Shown: positions 58,114 through 64,000 of the stretch, in pieces | Numbering within the stretch: position 1 is the stretch's first letter | Layout: the number at the start of each line of letters is the position of its first letter | Assembly (NCBI GenBank): GCA_900110595.1 | Contig: FOEZ01000016.1 | Span: 1-64,000 of the forward strand | Reading direction: 5' to 3' | DNA length: 64,000 nucleotides | Origin: Arthrobacter sp. OV608 | GTDB lineage: Bacteria; Actinomycetota; Actinomycetes; Actinomycetales; Micrococcaceae | Notes under the pieces: model-generated | The model's database searches: none | The model's input: only the letters and a program-made list of their open reading frames with translations | Told to the model about the DNA's origin: nothing | Made by a program: the position numbers and the translations under genes

Positions 58114-58827
58114 CTAGACGTTCTGCTGGCGCCGCACCATTTCGGCAATCCAGGTTGGCGCGAAGGGCGAAGTGCAGCCAGGGGGAGTGGGGTAGTCCTT
58201 GAGGACTTCCAGCCGCTCGCCGATTTCGACAGCCCTGCCGCGGTGTTCGGCGTGCTGAATGCCGATAGTGGCCAGGCAGGTGTTCATCGCCCACTGCAGC
58301 CGCTCCGGGGCATCCTTCATGTCAGCTTCGATGACGTCGAGCAGCCTGGTGAGGTCAAGGCCGTCAGGCTGCTTCGCCACGCGGTCACTGGTCAGAGCCC
58401 AGCCGGCGCTGGCAACCACCGGATCGTGGTCAGCCAACCATGCGGCGCGAAGTTCTTCTGCGTGGGCGCTTTTCTTCATCACATAGTTCACAAACCAGTC
58501 ATGCACTTTGGGTGTGCGGGCCTCCCGCAGCATGGCGTCCAGCTCGTCGCGCCCGAACGCCTTGGGGCGGCAGATGAGGAGTGCCAGCAAACGCGCTGCC
58601 GTGTCACCCGTGGCCCACAGCTCACGGGCGAGTTCCGGTTGCGTCTTGAGCCGCTTTGCCACGGCGCGGAGCTTGCTGAGGTTTACACCGTGATCGTCAC
58701 CGTGCCTTTCGTTAACCTCCCGCGCCCGCGGGTCCTCAAGGGCAGCCAGTTCAGCCATCACCTCGGCCACCGCACCGGTCAACGCCGCCTCGTTCAATGC
58801 ACTCTCGTTTAATGCCGTCCCGGCCAC
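58114..58827 (-). CDS. DNA alkylation repair protein (AlkD-like HEAT repeats)
   Basis: The 237-residue all-helical protein contains LRAVAKRLKTQPELARELWA, HDWFVNYVMKKSAHAEELRA, and WAMNTCLATIGIQHAEHRGR, as in the AlkD-type DNA alkylation repair family of HEAT-like repeats. AlkD removes bulky alkylated purines; the catalytic Trp/Asp pair is not firmly assigned here. A GTG start at 58825-58827 is chosen because AAAGGAG lies 7 nt upstream; the frame is open further up. Confidence 0.8.
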   Translation of the reverse strand: MAGTALNESALNEAALTGAVAEVMAELAALEDPRAREVNERHGDDHGVNLSKLRAVAKRLKTQPELARELWATGDTAARLLALLICRPKAFGRDELDAMLREARTPKVHDWFVNYVMKKSAHAEELRAAWLADHDPVVASAGWALTSDRVAKQPDGLDLTRLLDVIEADMKDAPERLQWAMNTCLATIGIQHAEHRGRAVEIGERLEVLKDYPTPPGCTSPFAPTWIAEMVRRQQNV

Positions 58828-59054
58828 GTCTGGCTCCTTTCCGTCGCCCGCGAGGTTCAGCCTACGACGCAAGCCTGCCGGCCGCATACCTGCCGGGTAC
58901 TTTCCGGCGGGGCCCGCACTTGCAACCAGTGGTGCCACGTCGGCGGGAGGCCCGCATGGAAGACTCCAGCGTGCCTTCCTCCCTCGGGATTTCTCCCGAG
59001 TCTGCTTTCAGCATCCCGGCAGTGGCGGGGGACGCCTATCCGGCCCTGTATGCC

Positions 59055-59116
59055 TGTTGCCTCATTGCAATACCTCCGGGGGCTCGCCTTCGTTGCCTCA
59101 TTGAAAAACCTCCGGG
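59055..59116. repeat. left IS end: two 36-bp-spaced copies of the terminal motif
   Basis: The outer copy TGTTGCCTCATTGCAATACC starts at 59055. The inner copy CGTTGCCTCATTGAAAAACC starts at 59091. Both continue into TCCGGG. The transposase stop codon lies inside the inner copy. Confidence 0.8.
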
Positions 59117-60306
59117 AAGGCAGGGACTTGATGGGCTTGGTCAGTGGTTGTGGCCGTGCCGGCTTTGTGTCGGGATATGGTTTCGAGTTCTGCGGTGAGG
59201 GCGTAGATCTGGCGGGAGAGTGCCATGACGTGGATCTTCTTGAACTGGGCGTTCATGGCGATGATTGGTCGCTGGCGCATTGTGGGGTGTTCGACGGCAC
59301 GTTTGTGCGGGGTCGTGGGCCGGTCGTGTTTCTTGATCACTTTGGCCCCGTAGCGGGTTTTGGAGACGAGCTTTTGCTGCGGCAGTAGGTAGTTCGAGAA
59401 GATCCGGTCCAGTTCCCAGATCTGGTTCAGCAGTTCCAGCTCCCTGAGGGTGTCGTAGCGGTGGTAGCCGACGAGTTCGCGGACGCGGGACCAATTCTTT
59501 TGTTCCACGTGCGCACCGTCGTTCTTGTTTCCCGGCCGGGACCGGGTGAAGGTGATCTTCTTCTCCAGGCAGTACCGATAAAGCTCGTTATTGATGAACT
59601 CACTGCCGTTATCCGAATCGATGCCCACGACAGGGAAAGGGAACGCCGCGGTGGCCTGTTGAAGCGCCTCGAACACCCACCTCTGCGCTTTGTTACGCAC
59701 GGACCGGTTCACCGTCCAGCCCGTAGCGATGTCCGTGACGGTGAGGGTGAAGCAGAACTCGCCACGGTTGTTTCCGCCTTCGTGGCCGACCAGGTCGATC
59801 TCCACGAACCCGGGTGCCGCGTCGTCCCACTCGGCCCACGTCCGGATAGGGATCTGAGCCTTTAGTAGTGACCCTGGCTTGGTGTGGGAGCGCCCGTGCA
59901 GCCGCATCTTCTCTCGCTCATGGGCCAGCCTGCGGTCGATCGTTGCGGCGCTCATATGTACCAACAACTCCGCCTCTGCGTCAGTGATGTTTAAGACCCG
60001 CTCTGCGCGCAGCATCGGGACGAGGTAGCCGGTCGCGGCCGCAAGCAGCTTCCCGGCCGGGCCCCGAAGCACGGACCAGCACATCACCAGGGACGGTTGA
60101 AGGGATGCTGGATACACAGGCTTCCTTCCCGGATGCACCGCCCGCGGCCGGGGCGGCTCCAGTGCCTGCCGCAGGGCGGCCCGGGCATGGTCACGGTGCC
60201 AGCCGGTCAGACCCACCAACTCCGTGAGGATCTGGCTCTTCACCGTCCGGTCCGCTGAGCGGTAGCGCAACGCGAGGTGCTTCGTCACTGCCTTGCGTTC
60301 ACTCAT
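59098..60306 (-). CDS. IS transposase (integrase catalytic core)
   Basis: The 402-residue protein has an N-terminal helix-turn-helix region (KSQILTELVGLTGWHRDHAR) and a retroviral-integrase-type core: first Asp in GFVEIDLVGHEGG, second Asp in VVGIDSDNGSEFIN, and Glu in HVEQKNWSRVR. It also has an Arg/Lys-rich C-terminus. It is intact and probably active. The IS family is not certain; it resembles IS elements placed in the ISNCY/IS1202 group. The ATG at 60304-60306 follows GGATGGGA; an ATG at 60318 is also possible. Confidence 0.9.
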   Translation of the reverse strand: MSERKAVTKHLALRYRSADRTVKSQILTELVGLTGWHRDHARAALRQALEPPRPRAVHPGRKPVYPASLQPSLVMCWSVLRGPAGKLLAAATGYLVPMLRAERVLNITDAEAELLVHMSAATIDRRLAHEREKMRLHGRSHTKPGSLLKAQIPIRTWAEWDDAAPGFVEIDLVGHEGGNNRGEFCFTLTVTDIATGWTVNRSVRNKAQRWVFEALQQATAAFPFPVVGIDSDNGSEFINNELYRYCLEKKITFTRSRPGNKNDGAHVEQKNWSRVRELVGYHRYDTLRELELLNQIWELDRIFSNYLLPQQKLVSKTRYGAKVIKKHDRPTTPHKRAVEHPTMRQRPIIAMNAQFKKIHVMALSRQIYALTAELETISRHKAGTATTTDQAHQVPAFPEVFQ

Positions 60307-60362
60307 GGTCAGTCCCATCCGCAACAATCACGCCCAGACCAAGCCTCCGACAACCCCTACCA

Positions 60363-60422
60363 CCCGGAGGTTTTTCAATGAGGCAACGTAATGGCCACCG
60401 CGGAGGTTTTTTACGAGTCAAC
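60363..60422. repeat. right IS end: two 36-bp-spaced copies of the terminal motif
   Basis: The inner copy (60363-60388) is the exact inverse of the left inner copy. The outer copy (about 60398-60422, with CGGAGGTTTTTTACGAGTCA) keeps the CGGAGG-T-tract core and the GTTG half and lies 36 bp further out. Confidence 0.75.
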
Positions 60423-60537
60423 TCGTATGTCTGTCGGGACAGCCAGCAGAGATCTACACTGAACTATTCCCCCGTGTAGCGGGCTGGGCTGCCGGGCGCA
60501 CGATTGGATTACAGGTGCATATCGGGAAAGGCCGGTC

Positions 60538-61362
60538 ATGGGCAGTGTCTCGGGGAAAGCTAACCGGGCGGTATCCGAAGCTGCGTCGGCCAGCCGAAGC
60601 CCGGCCCTGCGGATCCTGGCTCGAACGGGCTATGTCTTCATCGGACTGGTGCACATCCTGATCGGCGTCATTGCCCTCCAGGTCGACCGGGGCCAGGGCG
60701 GGGAGGCCGACCAATCCGGTGCGATAGCATCGATCGCCTCCAAGCCGGGCGGGCCCGTGCTGCTCTGGGCGGGTCTGGTGGCATGTGGGGCACTGGCGGT
60801 CTGGATGGTCAGCGAAGCGTTCTATGTGGCCCGTACCGAAAGCGAGTCGAAGAAGAAACTGAAAACGGCGGGGGCAGCCGTTGGAAAAGCAGTGGTCTTC
60901 GCCTTCCTGGCCTTCACCTTCGCTGTCTTCGCATCCGGCGGAAGCAAGAATTCCGGCCAGTCCGCGAGTGATTTTACGGCCAGGCTAATGGGTGCACCCG
61001 CCGGCGTGGTGCTGCTGATTGCCGCCGGTCTGGCGATCATCGTTGCCGGCGCCTATTACGCCTACCGCGGTGTCACGAGGAAGTTCATGAAAGACCTGCA
61101 GGACCCGGGAAACGGCCGTTCGGCGGTCAAATGGATCGGGACCATCGGCTACACCGCAAAAGGCGTTGTCCTTGGGGTGGTGGGTGTCCTGATCATCGCT
61201 GCAGCGGCAACGGCGGATCCTTCGAAATCCTCGGGCCTGGACGGCGGCGTGAAGACACTGGGTTCGCAGCCGTATGGCGTATTCCTCCTCGCCGCAATTG
61301 CGGCAGGACTGATCTGCTACGGCGCATACTCCATGGCCCGGGCACGGTTCGGGAAGTTCTAA
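60538..61362 (+). CDS. DUF1206 membrane protein
   Basis: The 274-residue protein has six hydrophobic helices arranged as three repeated two-helix units: ILARTGYVFIGLVHILIGVI, then a middle unit VGKAVVFAFLAFTFAVFASG, then IGTIGYTAKGVVLGVVGVLI. This internal threefold repeat is the DUF1206 signature. The function is unknown. The IS inserted about 110 bp upstream may affect its promoter. Confidence 0.88.
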   Translation: MGSVSGKANRAVSEAASASRSPALRILARTGYVFIGLVHILIGVIALQVDRGQGGEADQSGAIASIASKPGGPVLLWAGLVACGALAVWMVSEAFYVARTESESKKKLKTAGAAVGKAVVFAFLAFTFAVFASGGSKNSGQSASDFTARLMGAPAGVVLLIAAGLAIIVAGAYYAYRGVTRKFMKDLQDPGNGRSAVKWIGTIGYTAKGVVLGVVGVLIIAAAATADPSKSSGLDGGVKTLGSQPYGVFLLAAIAAGLICYGAYSMARARFGKF

Positions 61363-61449
61363 AGGGGTGCTTGGTCAACGCCGCCCGGGGCCCCGAACCT
61401 GAGGAATGGCTCCCTCGTCACTTCCCGCCGCCACAATACAAGAATTGAT

Positions 61450-61920
61450 TCAGGAACCGCCCGGCGCCTGCGGGGCCAGCCACGCCAAGGCTTGCTGTTC
61501 ATCGGAGAAATACCGTATGGGGCACCGCGGCGCCGGTAGTCCCCTCCGCCCATGGGCGATGACCCGGTCCACCTCGGTGGTGCCCAGCGTTGCAAACGCT
61601 GTAACGGTGACAGCTTCAATGATGATCCGAACGGCCTCCTTGCTCACGGATTCCACCCCGGTGACCTGCAGCAGGACACCGGCACCGGCACCGGCAGTCA
61701 GCGTCAAGAAACGGTCCCGGATCAAAGTCCCGTCCTCTGCCGTGATCCGGCTGCCCGGAGGCACCGTAATGCGCACCACTCCTTCACGGGCGTATTCGAT
61801 GGTGGCCTTCCCTCCAGCCGTACCTGAGGCTTCGTCGGGGGCCTGCGGGTTGATGGGCTCAGTGGCACTGTGCCCATTCGTAGGAAATTGGCGTCCCAAG
61901 TCGGACACGAGAACCATCAT
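61450..61920 (-). CDS. STAS/SpoIIAA-like domain protein of unknown function
   Basis: The 156-residue protein starts at MMVLVSDLGRQF with GGGGGGAAG directly upstream, so the second Met may be used. After a 35-residue acidic lead it has an alternating beta-alpha domain: VVRITVPPGSRITAEDGTLI, LQVTGVESVSKEAVRIIIEA, VTVTAFATLGTTEVDRVIAH, YFSDEQQALAWLA. The pattern resembles STAS-like domains that bind lipids or proteins. The partner is unknown. Confidence 0.65.
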   Translation of the reverse strand: MMVLVSDLGRQFPTNGHSATEPINPQAPDEASGTAGGKATIEYAREGVVRITVPPGSRITAEDGTLIRDRFLTLTAGAGAGVLLQVTGVESVSKEAVRIIIEAVTVTAFATLGTTEVDRVIAHGRRGLPAPRCPIRYFSDEQQALAWLAPQAPGGS

Positions 61921-62299
61921 CTTCCCCCCGATGTGCTTCAAGTGCGGCCTCGCCGGCGCAGTTGAACCTGGCCTGCCCTCAGGCCGCGTGGAGGTCAGCC
62001 TACCCCCGAATAAACCGGGAGTCCATAAGATCAATGCCCGTGGAAGGCTGGCCCGGGGCGCATGCTGAGCCTGCCGCAGAAGCGGGGAAGGGAGGAGTTC
62101 GCGGACTGCCGACACTGGGAACATTCAGCGGCGGCCGGCGCCTGTTGACAGTCTGTGAGGGCGGGAGTAAGACGGCCAGTGGCGGCCCAATCCTGTGCCG
62201 CTGCAGATAATTGTGTCCGCGCCGTCGAAGACCATGCCCTGACGCTCACTGCCCCCGGGCCGGTCTGAACAGCGCGGCACGCTTCAAAGGAGAAGCACC
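61921..62299. other. intergenic, no gene recognised
   Basis: About 380 bp between the divergent STAS-like and monooxygenase-fold genes. Several short frames are open, but none has a conserved look or a good ribosome site. Both promoters should lie here. Confidence 0.4.
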
Positions 62300-62563
62300 A
62301 TGACCGTTGCAATCATCCTTCACCGCGTCGCCGACTACGACTCCTGGCGCAAGGTCTACGATTCCGTTGGCGACATGCAGAAGGCCGGCGGGGTGACCCA
62401 GGAATCGGTACACCAGATGGTTGATGATCCTAACAACGTCCTCGTCATCCATCATTTCGACAGCGTGGACACCGCCAGGGCGTTTTTTGGCAGGGGGGAC
62501 CTCAGGGACGCCATGCAGCGCAGCGGCGTCCAGGGCGAACCGCGCGTGGAGCTCTTCGAGTAG
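62300..62563 (+). CDS. small dimeric alpha+beta-barrel protein (antibiotic-biosynthesis-monooxygenase-like)
   Basis: The 87-residue protein has the ferredoxin-like layout of ABM/DUF families: VAIILHRVADYDSWRKVYDS at the N-terminus, NVLVIHHFDSVDTARAFFG in the middle, PRVELFE at the end. AAAGGAG lies 7 nt before the ATG. Its cofactor and substrate are unknown. Confidence 0.8.
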   Translation: MTVAIILHRVADYDSWRKVYDSVGDMQKAGGVTQESVHQMVDDPNNVLVIHHFDSVDTARAFFGRGDLRDAMQRSGVQGEPRVELFE

Positions 62564-62690
62564 CCCAGGGGCACGGAAGACCAGGCGCGCCCTCTGACGT
62601 TCGGCTCCACGACGCCTTCGGCCGCTAACCCTGAGATCTGTGGCCGCAATGCCTGGAGGCGCAAACGGGGTGACGTCGCTTAACCAGCGA

Positions 62691-62732
62691 AAAACCCCGG
62701 AAACCCCTAAATCCAGGGGCTGTCCGGGGTTT
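62691..62732 (-). terminator. terminator of tRNA-Thr(CGT)
   Basis: AAACCCCGGA and TCCGGGGTTT flank an internal CCCCTAAATCCAGGGG hairpin. On the minus strand the stem ends in TTTTTCG. Confidence 0.8.
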
Positions 62733-62738
62733 ATCCCG

Positions 62739-62811
62739 AGCTTCCTATCAGAATCGAACTGATGACCTTTTCATTACGAGTGAAACGCTCTACCGACTGA
62801 GCTAAGGAAGC
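62739..62811 (-). tRNA. tRNA-Thr (anticodon CGT)
   Basis: The 73-nt gene has acceptor GCTTCCT/AGGAAGC, D-arm AGCTCAGTCGGTAGAGC and T-arm ATCAGTTCGATTCTGAT. Anticodon loop CTCGTAA gives CGT, reading ACG. Discriminator U. Confidence 0.95.
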
Positions 62812-62914
62812 ACCGCATAACCGCCCGGAAGAACCGGGCCCTTCATGCAAGAGTCAACTGTAATAGAGTCCCCGCGCCCGGGTCAAAATGGCCGGGGCTA
62901 TCCGGCTGAGGCCT

Positions 62915-64000
62915 TCAGCACACCGTGTTGTCGGCGGGCACTTGACCGCTCACCAGGTAGCGGTCCACCGGGTCCTCAAGGCAGCTGTTGGACCGGCCGT
63001 AAGCTGTGTGGCCTTCGCCTGTCCAGGTCAGCAGGGAGGCGTTGCCTAACTGCTTGCGGAGCGAGGCGGCCCACTCCACGGGGGTGGCGGGGTCGCCCGT
63101 AGTACCAATCACCACGATGGGGGCATCACCGGTGTATTCCACGGGTGCGGGGGTGCGGAGGTTCTTGTACGGCCAGTCAGCGCAGTTGGTGCCGCCATAG
63201 GCGAAAAAGTACCCAAAAGTGGGGGAGTCCTGCATCAGCCGCTCCTGTTCAGCCCGCATGGCTGCGGTATCCGACTCCATGGGATAGTCCAGGCAGTTGA
63301 TGGCGTTGAACGCGAACGTTGAGTTGGAGGTGTACGTGCCGTTGGACGCACGGTCCGCACCCAGGTCAGCCAGCCGAAGCATCAGGCTAACGTCCCCTGC
63401 CATGGCAGCGTCCAGGGCCTGCGTCAGTGCAGGCCAGCTCTGATCGTTGTACAGCGGGGTAATCAGGCCGCTGACGAACATCGTGGCGTTGACCACCCGG
63501 CCATCCTTGGCCGTGCGCGGCGTTTGCTGGACAGCGTTGATGAGGTCGCGGATCTGCTGCACGCCGGAATCGGCGTTTCCGCTCAGAGGGCACCCGTCCT
63601 GCTTCAGGCAGCTCTGGACATAAGCCCGAATGGACTTTTCAAAGGCGCGCGCCTGGCCCCGGGTGAGTTCCTCGTTGCTGATGGACGGATCAAGCGCACC
63701 GTCCAGCACCATGCGGCCCACGTTGTCCGGGAAAAGCGAGGCATAAGTGGACCCCAGGAACGTGCCGTAGGAGTATCCGAGGTAGTTCAGCTTCGAGTCA
63801 TTAACCACGGCGCGGAGGATGTCCAGGTCCTTGGCCGAACTCACGGTGTCGATATGGGCCAGGACGGCCCCGGTCTGCTCGGAGCACTTGGCGGCAATAG
63901 CTTTGTTGTCTGACAGCACTTCCTGCAGGCCGGCGTCCGTGTCCAGGTTGTAGATCTTGGCCCGGGCAGCATCGCGTTCGGCATCCGTCATGCAGGTCAC
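62915..64000 (-). CDS. alpha/beta hydrolase with TAP-like C-terminal domain (secreted tripeptidyl-peptidase type), partial
   Basis: The 5' part of the gene lies beyond the right edge; 361 residues are visible. The nucleophile Ser is in NYLGYSYGTFLG, the Asp in GTTGDPATPVEWA, and the His in TGEGHTAYG. Four cysteines in the cap suggest export. The region NCLDYPMESD and the end VSGQVPADNTVC match actinobacterial TAP-like hydrolases such as SlpD/SlpE, which cleave peptides. The N-terminus, including any signal peptide, cannot be seen. Confidence 0.88.
   Translation of the reverse strand: MTCMTDAERDAARAKIYNLDTDAGLQEVLSDNKAIAAKCSEQTGAVLAHIDTVSSAKDLDILRAVVNDSKLNYLGYSYGTFLGSTYASLFPDNVGRMVLDGALDPSISNEELTRGQARAFEKSIRAYVQSCLKQDGCPLSGNADSGVQQIRDLINAVQQTPRTAKDGRVVNATMFVSGLITPLYNDQSWPALTQALDAAMAGDVSLMLRLADLGADRASNGTYTSNSTFAFNAINCLDYPMESDTAAMRAEQERLMQDSPTFGYFFAYGGTNCADWPYKNLRTPAPVEYTGDAPIVVIGTTGDPATPVEWAASLRKQLGNASLLTWTGEGHTAYGRSNSCLEDPVDRYLVSGQVPADNTVC

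Larger units (their letters stand above)
59053..60425. mobile_element. insertion sequence with DDE integrase-type transposase
   Basis: The element is about 1.37 kb and holds one transposase gene. The inner terminal inverted repeats are identical over 26 bp (59091-59116 and 60363-60388), beginning CGTTGCCTCATTG. Outer, diverged copies of the same motif lie 36 bp further out at both ends. TATG (possibly GTATG) flanks the proposed tips at 59049-59052 and 60426-60429 and may be the target duplication. The exact tips are uncertain. It sits in a gap between the AlkD-like gene and the DUF1206 gene and disrupts no recognisable gene. Confidence 0.82.

Noticed and set aside
58983..59000. CTCGGG-ATTTCT-CCCGAG hairpin as the outer end of the IS
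   Set aside because: No matching sequence occurs on the other side of the element; it probably belongs to the host intergenic region.

Overview
This window is chromosomal DNA from a high-GC Gram-positive actinobacterium. It most resembles Arthrobacter or Pseudarthrobacter (Micrococcaceae). The evidence is the G/C-ending codon use, a Bpa-type proteasome activator ending in GQYL, GTP-dependent PEP carboxykinase, an actinobacterial c-di-AMP (ydaO-type) riboswitch ahead of a secreted transglycosylase, a DUF222-HNH protein, and many promoters whose -10 hexamer lies 6-7 nt before the start codon, implying leaderless mRNAs. Five tRNA genes (three Ser, one Arg, one Thr) are all on the minus strand, each followed by a strong hairpin. 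There is no rRNA, CRISPR array or prophage. One insertion sequence lies near 59-60.4 kb.

Layout. 0-4 kb: glutamine catabolism on the minus strand (PucR regulator, glutaminase, start of an amino acid permease), then a patatin-like lipase behind a possible 19-codon leader. 4.4-7.1 kb: tRNA-Ser and a DUF222-HNH gene whose 5' end holds four in-frame 105-bp repeats, each with its own upstream element and ATG. 7.4-10 kb: a tight operon of a medium-chain dehydrogenase, a 6-pyruvoyl-tetrahydropterin-synthase-like protein lacking key catalytic residues, and a GT4 glycosyltransferase, followed by a DUF3846-like gene. 10.4-15 kb: tadA, a PAP2 phosphatase, upp, small metabolic genes, and the riboswitch-controlled transglycosylase. 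15-19 kb: a two-component system and an orphan winged-helix regulator with direct repeats upstream. 19.9-24.1 kb: four minus-strand genes joined by ATGA overlaps (ABC-like protein without the Walker A lysine, YhgE/Pip membrane protein, TetR regulator, small membrane protein) behind one promoter covered by a perfect palindrome. 24-38.8 kb: a flavin disulfide oxidoreductase, pckG, hmp with nsrR and an NsrR-type operator, phosphoglucomutase/phosphomannomutase, a RecQ-like helicase, an MFS exporter and a prolyl-oligopeptidase. 41-45 kb: a sulfonate/alkylsulfate-type ABC importer with a TauD-type dioxygenase. 47.6-51.8 kb: a PadR regulator with an FtsX-type ABC transporter. 52-58.8 kb: cstA with its small partner, bpa with an unknown partner, an aldo/keto reductase and a DNA alkylation repair protein. 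59-64 kb: the IS, a DUF1206 membrane protein, small genes, and a TAP-like secreted hydrolase cut by the window end.

Most of the content is housekeeping or accessory metabolism. The items that best merit a second look are the duplicated start modules of the HNH gene, a 53-bp intergenic element present twice with compensatory stem changes, the pterin-like/glycosyltransferase operon with its altered metal site, the ABC/YhgE/TetR unit with its operator, and the doubled 36-bp ends of the IS.
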